Assembly: GCF_010723575.1 (NCBI RefSeq)
Contig: NZ_BLKZ01000001.1
Location: 3,658,001-3,722,000 of the forward strand
DNA length: 64,000 nt
Direction of reading: 5' to 3'
DNA from: Mycobacterium bourgelatii
GTDB taxonomy: Bacteria; Actinomycetota; Actinomycetes; Mycobacteriales; Mycobacteriaceae
This document shows, piece after piece, positions 41,501 through 50,484 of this stretch (its first letter is position 1; each line of letters begins with the position of its first letter). Under the pieces are notes generated by a model that worked only from the letters and a program-made list of their open reading frames with translations, had not been told where the DNA came from and searched no databases. The translations under genes and the position numbers were made by a program.

Positions 41501-43477
41501 GTGTGTGGACTGCTGGCATTTGTCGCGACTCCGGCGGGTGCCGAGGCCCCTGACGCCCCGGAAGCCGCGACCGAACTCGCGGCAAGGTCCGACGCAGCCA
41601 TAGCCCGCGCTTCGCACCTGATGCGCCACCGAGGCCCCGACGAGCCCGGCACCTGGGCCGACCCGGACGCCGACGGTTCGGTCGTTTTCGGCTTCAACAG
41701 GCTGTCGATCATCGACATCGCGCACTCGCACCAGCCACTGCGCTGGGGGCCGGCCGACGCCCCCGACCGCTACGTGCTGGTTTTCAACGGCGAGATCTAC
41801 AACTACCTCGAGCTACGTGAAGAGCTGCACGCCGAGCACGGCGCCGCTTTCGCCACCGACGGCGACGGCGAGGCGATCGTCGCCGGCTACCACTACTGGG
41901 GCGCCGACGTGCTCAAGCGGCTGCGTGGCATGTTCGCGTTCGCGTTGTGGGACACGGTCACCCGCGAACTGTTCTGCGCCCGCGATCCGTTCGGCATCAA
42001 GCCACTGTTCATGGCGACCGGTTCTGGCGGCACCGCGGTGGCCAGTGAGAAGAAGTGCCTCCTTGACCTGGCCGAGCTGGTGGGCATCGACACCGAGCTG
42101 GACCGACGCGCCCTGCAGCACTACGTCGTCCTGCAGTACGTGCCTGAGCCCGAAACCCTGCACCGTGGCGTGCGGCGGCTCGAGTCGGGCTGCTACGCAC
42201 GCATCAGGCCTGGATCACCGCCCGAGGTCACCCGCTATTTCGTCCCCCGGTTCGCGGCGGTGCCGATTACCTCCGACACCGAGCAGGCCCGCTACGACGA
42301 GATCACCGCGGTGCTCGAGGACTCGGTGGCCAAGCACATGCGCGCCGACGTCACCGTGGGTTCCTTCTTGTCCGGCGGGATCGATTCGACGGCCATCGCG
42401 GCGCTGGCCATCCGGCACAACCCCCGGCTGATCACCTTCACCACCGGTTTCGAGCGGGAGGGCTTCTCCGAACTCGACGTCGCCGTGGCCTCGGCCGAGG
42501 CGATCGGTGCCCGCCATATCGCCAAGGTGGTCAGCGCCGACGAATTCGTCGCCGCCCTGCCCGAGATCGTCTGGTACCTCGACGAGCCGGTCGCCGACCC
42601 CGCGCTGGTGCCGTTGTTCTTCGTCGCACGCGAAGCGCGCAAGCACGTGAAGGTGGTGTTGTCGGGTGAGGGCGCCGACGAGCTGTTCGGCGGTTACACC
42701 ATCTACCGCGAGCCGCTGTCGCTGAAACCCTTCGACTACCTGCCGCGCCCGCTGCGCAGGTCCATGGGCAAGGTGTCGCGGCCGCTGCCCGAAGGTATGC
42801 GGGGCAAGAGCCTGCTGCACCGGGGCTCGCTGACCCTCGAGGAGCGGTACTACGGCAACGCCCGGAGCTTCTCCGATGCGCAGCTGCGCGACGTGCTGCC
42901 CGGTTTCCGGCCCGAGTGGACCCACACCGATGTGACGGCGTCGATATACGCCCAATCCGTCGGCTGGGATCCGGTGGCCCGCATGCAGCACATCGACCTG
43001 TTCACCTGGCTGCGCGGCGACATTCTGGTCAAGGCCGACAAAATGACCATGGCCAACTCGCTGGAGCTGCGCGTGCCGTTCCTGGACCCCGAGGTGTTCG
43101 CGGTGGCATCGCGGTTGCCGTACCAGGCCAAGATCACCCGCACCACCACCAAGTACGCGCTGCGGCGCGCGTTGGAGCCGATCGTGCCGGCGCACGTGTT
43201 GCACCGACCAAAGCTGGGGTTCCCCGTCCCGATCCGGCACTGGCTGCGCGCCGGCGAGTTGCAGGAGTGGGCCTACGAAGCGGTGGACGCCTCACAGGCC
43301 GGTCATCTGGTGGACCTGTCGGCGGTGCGTCGCATGCTCGATGAGCACCGAACCGGCGAAAGCGATCACAGCCGCCGGCTATGGACCGTGCTGATCTTCA
43401 TGCTCTGGCACGCGATCTTCGTCGAGCACAGCGTGGTTCCGCAGATCAAGGAGCCCGAGTACCCCGTCGAGCTGTAA
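41501..43477 (+). CDS. asnB: Glutamine-hydrolysing asparagine synthetase AsnB
   Basis: This 658-residue enzyme makes asparagine, or in mycobacteria possibly amidates meso-DAP of peptidoglycan, from glutamine and ATP. The class II glutaminase needs an N-terminal Cys: starting at GTG 41501 gives M-C-G-L, so Cys2 becomes the nucleophile after Met removal. The frame is open 15 codons further but that would bury the Cys. RHRGPDEPG and NGEIYNY mark the glutaminase domain; the PP-loop GSFLSGGIDSTAIA (about 290) and the downstream VVLSGEGADELFGGY the synthetase. The DAP-amidation role is reported for the M. tuberculosis homologue. Confidence 0.94.
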   Translation: MCGLLAFVATPAGAEAPDAPEAATELAARSDAAIARASHLMRHRGPDEPGTWADPDADGSVVFGFNRLSIIDIAHSHQPLRWGPADAPDRYVLVFNGEIYNYLELREELHAEHGAAFATDGDGEAIVAGYHYWGADVLKRLRGMFAFALWDTVTRELFCARDPFGIKPLFMATGSGGTAVASEKKCLLDLAELVGIDTELDRRALQHYVVLQYVPEPETLHRGVRRLESGCYARIRPGSPPEVTRYFVPRFAAVPITSDTEQARYDEITAVLEDSVAKHMRADVTVGSFLSGGIDSTAIAALAIRHNPRLITFTTGFEREGFSELDVAVASAEAIGARHIAKVVSADEFVAALPEIVWYLDEPVADPALVPLFFVAREARKHVKVVLSGEGADELFGGYTIYREPLSLKPFDYLPRPLRRSMGKVSRPLPEGMRGKSLLHRGSLTLEERYYGNARSFSDAQLRDVLPGFRPEWTHTDVTASIYAQSVGWDPVARMQHIDLFTWLRGDILVKADKMTMANSLELRVPFLDPEVFAVASRLPYQAKITRTTTKYALRRALEPIVPAHVLHRPKLGFPVPIRHWLRAGELQEWAYEAVDASQAGHLVDLSAVRRMLDEHRTGESDHSRRLWTVLIFMLWHAIFVEHSVVPQIKEPEYPVEL

Positions 43478-43584
43478 AGCCTCGCGGGGGCATCGCCGCG
43501 CAGGGTACGGGCGAGAGGGTATCTAGGGAACCCGCCGGCCGGTAACCTGCCGGGCATCTGGCCGTCCCCGACGAGGAGTTCGTG

Positions 43585-46065
43585 ATGTCGAACGTCGATG
43601 TTGCCGTCCTGCTAGGGGCGGCACTGGCCGTCGGGGGGTTGGCGTGGTATTTCTTTGCCCCCCGGCGCGCGCAGGCCGCCGTGGTCGGCGAGGGGGTGCA
43701 ACGAGTACAGGTGACGGTCCGCGGTGGGTACAACCCCAGCGTTGTACAAGTGCGCCAAGGCATCCCGGTGGAGATCGAATTCGACCGGCAGGAAACCGGG
43801 GATTGCAGCGCGCGCGTCGTCTTCCCCGACCTGCACGTGTCGGCGGCGCTGCCCGCGCATCAGCGCACCACGGTCAGATTCACCCCACAACAGCCGGGGT
43901 CATTCGCATTCACCTGCGCCATGAACATGATTTCGGGCACGCTGCTAGTCACCTCGAACGGCGAGGACGCTTCTTCCCCGCCAGCCGAAACTCGGGGAAA
44001 TGCGCAGGCGGACGGCGGTAGCGAACCGGCCGCCGCCGAAGTTGAAGCCGCGCAAGCCGAGGAACGGCGCACCGAGATCGCCGACCTGACCCGACGAGTC
44101 GCACTCGGCGCGGTGCTGACCGCGCCGGTGTTCTACGCCGTGATGGCCCACCCATTGGGCGCCGGTTGGGTGCCGGCGGTGTTGCTCAACCATTGGCTGC
44201 AGCTGGCGTTGATCACGCCGGTGATGTTCTACGTGGGATGGCCGATCCATCGCACCGGTTGGCTGGCGCTGGCGCATCGCGGCGCCGACATGAACAGCCT
44301 CATCACGTTGGGCACCTTCGCCGCCTACGGCTACAGCGTGCTGGTGACGGTCGCCGCGCGCGCCTTCCCGGCCGAGGTGCGCGACGTGTATTTCGAGGCC
44401 GTCGGCGTGATCCTGACGCTGATCATGCTGGGTCGGTTGCTGGAAGCCCGCGCCAAAGCCGGCACGGGCGAAGCCATTCGGGCCCTGCTCGGCCTGCAAG
44501 CCCGCACCGCGCGCGTCGTACGCGGCGACACCGAAGCCGAGATCCCGATCGACGAGGTCGTCGTCGGTGACCAGATACTCATCCGCCCCGGGGAGAAGAT
44601 CCCGGTGGACGCCACCGTCCTGTCCGGGCAGTCCGCCGTCGACGAGTCCATGGTGACCGGCGAATCGATGCCGGTCACCAAATCGACCGGCGACACCGTC
44701 ATCGGCGCGACCGTCAACACCACCGGCTCGCTGCGGGTACGCGCGGACAAAGTGGGTGCGGACACCATGCTGGCCCAGATCATCCGAATGGTGCAGCAGG
44801 CGCAGGCATCCCGCGCCCCGATCCAGCGATTGGCCGACGCCATCTCGGCCTACTTTGTGCCGGTCGTGATCGCCATAGCGATCATCACCTTCGCGGTCTG
44901 GTTCGTCGCCGGCCCTCCCCCAGCTTTGACGCAGGCGCTGGTGTCGGCGGTGGCGGTGCTGATCATCGCCTGCCCGTGCGCCCTGGGACTGGCGACACCG
45001 CTATCGATCATGGTCGGCACCGGCAAGGGCGCCCGTGCCGGCATTCTGATCCGCTCGGCCGAGGCCCTGGAAACCGCCCACAAACTCGACACGATCGTGC
45101 TGGACAAGACCGGCACCATCACCGCCGGCAAACCAGCACTGACCGACGTCGTGGTAACGGGGACGCTGACAGCCGACGAGCTGCTCTGCCTGGTTGCGGC
45201 GGCCGAAGCCGACAGCGAGCATCCGATCGCCAGCGCGGTGGTCGCGGGGGCACGCGACCGCGGCATCGAGCTTCCCGGCACAACGGACTTCCTCTCGGTC
45301 ACCGGCAAGGGCGTCAAAGCCACCGTCGCGGGCCACACCGTGCTCGTCGGCAACGCGCCGCTGCTAGCCGAAAACGGTCTCGACACAACCGAACTCGAGC
45401 GCATCAGCGCCGATCTAGCCGCCGAGGGCAAAACCCCCATCCTCGCCGCCGTCGATGGCCAACCGTCCGGGGTGCTCGCCGTCGCCGACATCGTCAAGGA
45501 TGACTCCGTCGCGGCGATCGCCGCCCTGCGCACGCTTGGCCTTCAGGTGGTGATGATCACCGGCGACAACGGCCGCACGGCGGACTCGATCGCCCGACAG
45601 GTCGGGATCGAGCGGGTGCTGGCCGAAGTCCTGCCCGAGCACAAGGCCGGCGAAATCAGCCGACTGCAAGCCGAGGGCCGACGGGTCGGCATGGTCGGTG
45701 ACGGCATCAACGACGCGCCCGCCCTGGCCCAGGCCGACGTCGGCCTGGCGATCGGGACCGGCACCGACGTCGCCATCGAAGCGGCCGACATCACGCTGAT
45801 TTCCGGATCACTGTCCGGCGTGGCCACCGCGATCCAACTCTCGCGCGCCACCATGCGCAACATCCGGCAGAACCTGTTCTTCGCGCTGGTCTACAACGCC
45901 GTCGGCATCCCGCTCGCCGCGGGTCTCCTCTACCCGGTGCTCGAGCTGCGCCTGTCGCCGATGATCGCGGCCGGCGCCATGGCGCTGTCGTCGCTGTCTG
46001 TCGTCGGCAACGCCAATCGGCTGCGCAACTGGATCCCGCCGAGCAGACGCAAACTCGTGCGCTGA
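43585..46065 (+). CDS. Cu+-type P1B ATPase with N-terminal cupredoxin domain
   Basis: This 826-residue pump has a first transmembrane helix (about 6-24), then a cupredoxin-like domain (about 38-125) with His84 and CAMNM (Cys111, Met113, Met115) as likely copper ligands, in place of the usual HMA domain. The ATPase core is complete: TGES (358-361), CPC in the membrane (463-465), DKTGT (Asp507), SEHP, TGDN and GDGIND. YNAVGIP and MALSSLSVVGNANRLR match the Cu+ (P1B-1) signature. Basic residues after the first helix suggest a cytosolic cupredoxin domain. ATG 43585 has a GAGGAG site. It is absent from the M. tuberculosis locus; no CsoR-type regulator gene is adjacent. Export of copper or supply to the nearby aa3 oxidase are both possible. 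Confidence 0.9.
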   Translation: MSNVDVAVLLGAALAVGGLAWYFFAPRRAQAAVVGEGVQRVQVTVRGGYNPSVVQVRQGIPVEIEFDRQETGDCSARVVFPDLHVSAALPAHQRTTVRFTPQQPGSFAFTCAMNMISGTLLVTSNGEDASSPPAETRGNAQADGGSEPAAAEVEAAQAEERRTEIADLTRRVALGAVLTAPVFYAVMAHPLGAGWVPAVLLNHWLQLALITPVMFYVGWPIHRTGWLALAHRGADMNSLITLGTFAAYGYSVLVTVAARAFPAEVRDVYFEAVGVILTLIMLGRLLEARAKAGTGEAIRALLGLQARTARVVRGDTEAEIPIDEVVVGDQILIRPGEKIPVDATVLSGQSAVDESMVTGESMPVTKSTGDTVIGATVNTTGSLRVRADKVGADTMLAQIIRMVQQAQASRAPIQRLADAISAYFVPVVIAIAIITFAVWFVAGPPPALTQALVSAVAVLIIACPCALGLATPLSIMVGTGKGARAGILIRSAEALETAHKLDTIVLDKTGTITAGKPALTDVVVTGTLTADELLCLVAAAEADSEHPIASAVVAGARDRGIELPGTTDFLSVTGKGVKATVAGHTVLVGNAPLLAENGLDTTELERISADLAAEGKTPILAAVDGQPSGVLAVADIVKDDSVAAIAALRTLGLQVVMITGDNGRTADSIARQVGIERVLAEVLPEHKAGEISRLQAEGRRVGMVGDGINDAPALAQADVGLAIGTGTDVAIEAADITLISGSLSGVATAIQLSRATMRNIRQNLFFALVYNAVGIPLAAGLLYPVLELRLSPMIAAGAMALSSLSVVGNANRLRNWIPPSRRKLVR

Positions 46066-46097
46066 GGCGCGAATCTGTACAAGTTCGCGTCTGCTCG
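46040..46097. repeat. Inverted repeat with CGAGCAGACGC ends, overlapping the ATPase stop
   Basis: The arms 46040-46055 and 46082-46097 pair at 15 of 16 positions. The left arm lies inside the ATPase reading frame and encodes its last residues (PSRRKLVR), and the right arm lies 11 bases before the adoK stop on the other strand. It fits a bidirectional terminator. It shares its sequence with the element at 27590-27645. Confidence 0.8.
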
Positions 46098-46107
46098 TCA
46101 GCGGAAT

Positions 46108-47082
46108 TTAGGCCAGGACGGCGGCGATTTCGGCGGCGGCGTCCTCACCGAACGCGCCGGCCAACCGCTCCTTGGCGACCTCGTGGTCCCACTCCCAGTT
46201 CTGGGTGCCGGTCGACTCCAGCACCAGCACGGCGACCAGCGATCCCAGCTGTGCGGAGCGCTCCAGGCTCAGACCGGCGCTGCGCCCGGTGAGGAAACCG
46301 GCCCGGAACGCGTCGCCGACGCCCGTCGGGTCGGTCTGGCTCTTTTCCGGCACCACGCCGACGTGGATGGTGGTGCCGTCGGGCTCGACGATGTCGACGC
46401 CCTTGGCGCCCAGCGTGGTGACACGAAGCCCGATCTGTGCCATGACGTCCGCCTCCGACCACCCGGTCTTGGACAGCAGCAGGTCCCACTCGTAGTCGTT
46501 GGTGAACAGGATGGTGGCGCCGTCGATGAGCTGGCGAATCTCGTCACCCGACAGGCGCGCCAATTGCTGGGACGGGTCCGCGGCGAACGGCAGGCCAAGC
46601 TTCCGGCACTCCTCGGTGTGCACGACCATGGCGGCCGGGTCATTGGCGCCGATGATTACCAACTCAGGCTTGCCGATGGACGCCACCACGTCGGCGAGCG
46701 AAATGTTGCGGGCTTCCGACATGGCGCCGGGGTAGAACGATGCGATCTGGGCCATCTCGGTGTCGGTGGTGCAGACGAAGCGGGCCGTGTGGGCCGTCTT
46801 GGAGAGCAGCACGTTGTCGCAGTTCACACCGTGCTTTTCCAGCCAGTCACGGTAATCGGCGAAGTCGTTGCCCGCCGCAGCCACCAGCGCTGCGTTGCCA
46901 CCAAGCACGCCGATGGCAAACGCGATGTTTCCGGCCACACCACCGCGGTGCACCACCAGATCATCGACCAGAAAGCTCAACGACACCTTGTGCAGATGCT
47001 CCGCAAGCAGCTGCTCAGAAAACTTGCCGGGGAATCGCATCAGATGGTCTGTTGCAATGGAACCGGTCACCGCGATCGTCAC
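46108..47082 (-). CDS. adoK: Adenosine kinase (PfkB/ribokinase family)
   Basis: This 324-residue kinase phosphorylates adenosine to AMP for purine salvage; the mycobacterial enzyme is ribokinase-like rather than eukaryote-like. VTGSIATDHLMRFPG opens the chain, HRGGVAGNIAFAIG is the first PfkB signature, and DPTGVGDAFRAGFLTG the second, with the catalytic Asp. The GTG at 47082 gives the family N-terminus and has a GGCGGAG site; an ATG at 47100 is in frame but less likely. Confidence 0.93.
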   Translation of the reverse strand: MTIAVTGSIATDHLMRFPGKFSEQLLAEHLHKVSLSFLVDDLVVHRGGVAGNIAFAIGVLGGNAALVAAAGNDFADYRDWLEKHGVNCDNVLLSKTAHTARFVCTTDTEMAQIASFYPGAMSEARNISLADVVASIGKPELVIIGANDPAAMVVHTEECRKLGLPFAADPSQQLARLSGDEIRQLIDGATILFTNDYEWDLLLSKTGWSEADVMAQIGLRVTTLGAKGVDIVEPDGTTIHVGVVPEKSQTDPTGVGDAFRAGFLTGRSAGLSLERSAQLGSLVAVLVLESTGTQNWEWDHEVAKERLAGAFGEDAAAEIAAVLA

Positions 47083-47302
47083 GAAATCTCCGCCCTTCAT
47101 TCCTAAGGTCGTCCAGCCTACCCACGGCCCGAACCGTTCTGAGCAGTCCCTAGCATCCTTACGACATCCGTAAAGCGCTCGTCAGCCGTCGCCAAGGGTT
47201 GCGCTAGCCTGCCAAGGGAACGCACGTCGTTGACGGAATGTTGACGGAATTCAGCCCGGCGGCAGCCCAATGTCGTCCCGTCCCCCACCGTAGGAGAAGC
47301 AC

Positions 47303-48031
47303 GTGGCAGGTCCGCACCCGCCGAATCCCATAGGCACTGACGGACCTCACGAAGTGCGGCCATACTCCGAAACCGGCTCGTCCGAGCCGTTGGAGTACCC
47401 GCACGACGCCAGAGACAACGAGCTGGCCTACCCGATGAACCCCGCCGGCCCGATGAACCCCACCGGCCCGATGAACGCTGCCGGGAGGCCCGGAGAAGCG
47501 CCGCCCAACTTCCCGGGTGGCCCGCCCCCGCCCAACTACCAGCCCCGACGCCCCAAACGGCTGCTCATCGGCATTTCGATGGCACTGCTGCTGGTCGCCG
47601 CGCTGACCGCGGCCATCGTCTACGGGGTCCGCACCAACGGGGCCACCACCGGGGCCTCGTTCTCGGACAACACGGCGAAAACCGCCATTCAGACCTACCT
47701 GGATGCGCTGGCCCACCGCGACGTCGACGTCATCGTCCGCAATGCGCTCTGCGGCCTGTACGACGGGGTGAAAGACAAGCGCTCCGACCAGGCCCTGGCC
47801 AAGCTCAGCAGCGACGCGTTCCGCAAGCAGTTCACCGAGGCCGAGGTGACGTCCATCGACAAGGTCGTCTACCAGTCGCAGTATCAGGCTCAGGTGTTGT
47901 TCAGCATGCAGGTGAAGCCCGCCCGCGGCGGTCCACCCAAAAACCAGGTACAGGGCGTGGCGCAGCTGCTATTCCAGCGCGGCCAGATCCTGGTGTGCTC
48001 CTACGTGCTCCGGACCGCAGGACAGTACTGA
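47303..48031 (+). CDS. Single-pass membrane protein (Rv2203 type)
   Basis: I do not know its function. The 242-residue protein has a Pro/Asn/Gly-rich cytoplasmic tail (1-92) with three PMNPAG-like hexapeptides, one transmembrane helix (about 86-108) and an extracytoplasmic domain of about 130 residues (AIQTYLDALAHRDVDVI onward) that resembles NTF2/DUF4878-like folds, with two Cys that may pair. The start is GTG at 47303 after a TAGGAG site. Confidence 0.82.
   Translation: MAGPHPPNPIGTDGPHEVRPYSETGSSEPLEYPHDARDNELAYPMNPAGPMNPTGPMNAAGRPGEAPPNFPGGPPPPNYQPRRPKRLLIGISMALLLVAALTAAIVYGVRTNGATTGASFSDNTAKTAIQTYLDALAHRDVDVIVRNALCGLYDGVKDKRSDQALAKLSSDAFRKQFTEAEVTSIDKVVYQSQYQAQVLFSMQVKPARGGPPKNQVQGVAQLLFQRGQILVCSYVLRTAGQY
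47431..47484 (+). repeat. Three tandem 18-base repeats inside the Rv2203-type gene
   Basis: CCCGATGAACCCCGCCGG and two variants stand at 47431, 47449 and 47467. They encode PMNPAG, PMNPTG and PMNAAG, so copy number can vary without breaking the frame. Confidence 0.85.
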
Positions 48032-48081
48032 CTCCGATCGAAGTCCGCCCCTGCAACGGGCCGGACTGAGCGGGCAATCGA

Positions 48082-48444
48082 TCAGTTGAAGGAGTCCCCG
48101 CACGCGCACGAACCGGTGGCGTTGGGGTTGTCGATGGTGAAGCCCTGCTTCTCGATGGTGTCGACGAAGTCGATCGACGCGCCTTCCACGTACGGCGCGC
48201 TCATGCGGTCCACCGTCAACGTCACCCCGCCGAACTCCGCGGTCAGGTCGCCGTCGAGGGTCCGGTCGTCGAAGAAGAGGTTGTAACGCAGGCCGGCACA
48301 CCCACCCGGTTGAACCGCGATCCGCAGCGACAGGTCGTCGCGCCCCTCCTGGTCCAGCAGCGCCTTAGCCTTGGCGGCGGCCGCCTCAGTCAGGATCACG
48401 CCGTGGGTCTTGGTCGTGGCGTCGCTCTCGTTCTGCACCGACAT
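48082..48444 (-). CDS. A-type iron-sulphur cluster carrier (ErpA/IscA-like, Rv2204c type)
   Basis: This 120-residue protein delivers Fe-S clusters to apo-proteins. ILTEAAAAKAKALLDQEG opens the fold, and the three ligand Cys are in PGGCAGL and SCACGDSF near the C-terminus. It lies close to respiratory and branched-chain amino acid genes that need Fe-S clusters. It converges with the Rv2203-type gene. Confidence 0.93.
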   Translation of the reverse strand: MSVQNESDATTKTHGVILTEAAAAKAKALLDQEGRDDLSLRIAVQPGGCAGLRYNLFFDDRTLDGDLTAEFGGVTLTVDRMSAPYVEGASIDFVDTIEKQGFTIDNPNATGSCACGDSFN

Positions 48445-48523
48445 TGCTTGCTTCTCCTAGATGCCTGCTCGGTTAAGTCTGAGTGAGTCCAGCCGGATTG
48501 GCGTCGGCCGGAGCCCGTTGCTA

Positions 48524-49600
48524 TTAACGGTACCCCGCGGACCCGGGATTCCCGAGTCGCGCCGCGACCTCGGACGCCAGGCCCATCAGCTGGTTGGCCG
48601 GGTCGGCCAGTGCCAACCGCACCGAACCTGCGTAGTCGGCCATTGACAGCGCCGACATGATGCCCGACGAGCGCGATGTGAATTTGTCCACAGATACCTG
48701 CCCGGCCAGGACGATCACGGGAATCCCCAGCTGCTGGGCCGCGGCGGCGATTTCGCCGACCACCTTTCCGTGCAGTGACTGCTCGTCGAACTTGCCCTCA
48801 CCGGTCACGATCATCTCGGCGTCGGCCAGGTCGTCGTAGAGATTGGTGAGTTCGGCGAAAATCGCCGCGCCCGACTCGCACCGGCCGCCGAGCGCAAGCA
48901 GCCCGGCACCGATCCCGCCGGCGGCACCCGCTCCCGGTTCGGCGCTCACGTCGCGACCCGCGGCCTCGTCCAACTCCATCGCCCACGCTTCCAGGCGGAC
49001 TTCCAGTTTTGCGACGGTTTCGGTGTCGGCGCCCTTCTGCGGGGAGAACACCCGCGCCGCGCCCCACGGCCCCAACAACGGGTAGTCGACGTCGGAGGCG
49101 GCGATCAGCTCGACTCCGGCCAATTTCCGGCGGGCGGTCTCCAGTCCCCCGAGTTCGTTGATCATGCCTTTGCCGCCGTCGGTACATGCGCTGCCACCCA
49201 GGCCGACCACAATGCGCACGGCGCCGGCCGCCAAGGCCGCGGCCAGCAAGTCCCCGACTCCCTTGCTGGTGGCGTTCCACGCGGTCTCGGGCGTGGGCGG
49301 ACCGGGCAGCAGCGACAAACCACACGCCTGCGCGACCTCCAGGTATGCCGTCGCCGATCCCGGATCGAACACCCAGCAGGCGTCCACCTTTTCGCCCAGC
49401 GGGCCGGACACGGTCAGCAGCCGCAAACCCCCGATTCGGCTGCTGAGCACCTCGACGAAACCGGGCCCGCCGTCGGACTGCGGAGCGACGATAAACGAAT
49501 CCCCCGGCCGCGACCGGTTCCACCCCGTCGCGATGACGGCGGCGGCCTGAACCGCCGACAGACTGTCGCCATAGCAGTCGGGAGCCACCAGCACCCGCAT
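48524..49600 (-). CDS. Glycerate kinase family protein (Rv2205c type)
   Basis: This 358-residue protein of the GlxK/GckA family phosphorylates glycerate with ATP. MRVLVAPDCYGDSLSA, APQSDGGPGFVEVL, GLGGSACTDGGKGM, AEPGAGAAGGIGAGLLA and VTGEGKFDEQSLHGK are the family blocks. The open frame runs to 50437 on the minus strand, but that extension only mirrors the DUF3043 gene; ATG 49600 gives the family length. The 2- or 3-phosphate product is not decided by sequence. Confidence 0.92.
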   Translation of the reverse strand: MRVLVAPDCYGDSLSAVQAAAVIATGWNRSRPGDSFIVAPQSDGGPGFVEVLSSRIGGLRLLTVSGPLGEKVDACWVFDPGSATAYLEVAQACGLSLLPGPPTPETAWNATSKGVGDLLAAALAAGAVRIVVGLGGSACTDGGKGMINELGGLETARRKLAGVELIAASDVDYPLLGPWGAARVFSPQKGADTETVAKLEVRLEAWAMELDEAAGRDVSAEPGAGAAGGIGAGLLALGGRCESGAAIFAELTNLYDDLADAEMIVTGEGKFDEQSLHGKVVGEIAAAAQQLGIPVIVLAGQVSVDKFTSRSSGIMSALSMADYAGSVRLALADPANQLMGLASEVAARLGNPGSAGYR

Positions 49601-49749
49601 CGAGGGCAGTTGAAGCCGGCCGGGCCCGAATCCTTCGGCACCAGCATCCGAGGCAAGCGACCCGTCCATTACAAGCAAGAGTAGGGCCAACAGCGCTGCC
49701 GGTGGGGCGTAACAACCAGCACAGTTCCGGGGATGCCGCCCCCGCGAAG

Positions 49750-49755
49750 TAACCT
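49750..49755 (+). promoter_or_regulatory. -10 box of the leaderless DUF3043 gene
   Basis: TAACCT ends 7 bases before the GTG at 49763, with no ribosome binding site. Confidence 0.6.
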
Positions 49756-49762
49756 GACGTCT

Positions 49763-50455
49763 GTGAAGTTGCTGGGCCGCAAGAAAGACCAACCCGAAGG
49801 TGCCGCCGTGGCGGCCGCGTCCGACGCCGCAACCGGCTCGGAGGCCAACGCGACCGACGCCGCTCGCAACGCACGACGCACCGGCCCCAAGGGTCGCCCG
49901 ACGCCGAAGCGCAGCGAAGCCAGGCGCAACGCGAAGAAGGGACCGGTCGTGCCGGCGCCGATGACGGCGGCCGAGGCGCGCGCGCGGCGCAAGGCGCTCA
50001 AGGGCCCCAAGCTCAGCCGCGAGGAACGCCGGGCCGAGCGCGCAGAATCCCGGGCCCGGATGACGGAGCGTCGCGAGCGCATGATGGCCGGCGAGGAGGC
50101 CTATCTCCTGCCGCGCGACCAGGGGCCGGTCCGACGCTTTGTGCGCGACGTGGTGGACGCGCGACGCAACCTGCTCGGGTTGTTCATGCCGTCGGCGCTG
50201 GCGTTGCTGTTCGTCATGTTCGCGGTCCCGCAGCTGCAGTTCTCCATCTCGCCGGCGATGATGCTGCTGATGTTGCTGATGGCCGTCGACGGCATCATCC
50301 TGGGGCGCAAGGTGGGCAAGCTGGTCGACAAGAAGTTCCCGGACAACACCGAAAGCCATTGGAAGCTGGGCTTGTACGCCGCCGGACGGGCTTCGCAGAT
50401 GCGCCGGATGCGCGCGCCGCGGCCCCAGGTCCCGCACGGCGCCAAGGTCAGCTAG
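49763..50455 (+). CDS. DUF3043 membrane protein (Rv2206 type)
   Basis: This 230-residue protein of unknown function begins MKLLGRKKDQPEG, has a long Arg/Lys/Ala-rich cytoplasmic part (to about 135, with KGRPTPKRSEARRNAKKGPV and RRAERAESRARMTERRERM), two transmembrane helices (about 145-163 and 168-188) and a basic tail. GTG 49763 gives the family start and follows a -10 box; the ORF opens at 49733. Linkage with cobUTS downstream is conserved for cobTS in mycobacteria. Confidence 0.88.
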   Translation: MKLLGRKKDQPEGAAVAAASDAATGSEANATDAARNARRTGPKGRPTPKRSEARRNAKKGPVVPAPMTAAEARARRKALKGPKLSREERRAERAESRARMTERRERMMAGEEAYLLPRDQGPVRRFVRDVVDARRNLLGLFMPSALALLFVMFAVPQLQFSISPAMMLLMLLMAVDGIILGRKVGKLVDKKFPDNTESHWKLGLYAAGRASQMRRMRAPRPQVPHGAKVS

Positions 50456-50484
50456 AACCCGGCTGAAAGCTGTTTGACCAACAC

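Noticed and set aside
43503..43521. Copper-regulator box upstream of the cupredoxin-ATPase
   Set aside because: GGGTA occurs twice in direct orientation (43503 and 43517), but it does not form the inverted arrangement expected for CsoR or RicR sites, so I do not call it.
49601..50437. Minus-strand extension of the glycerate kinase frame
   Set aside because: It is the shadow of the DUF3043 gene; the kinase starts at 49600 with the conserved MRVLVAPDCYGD.
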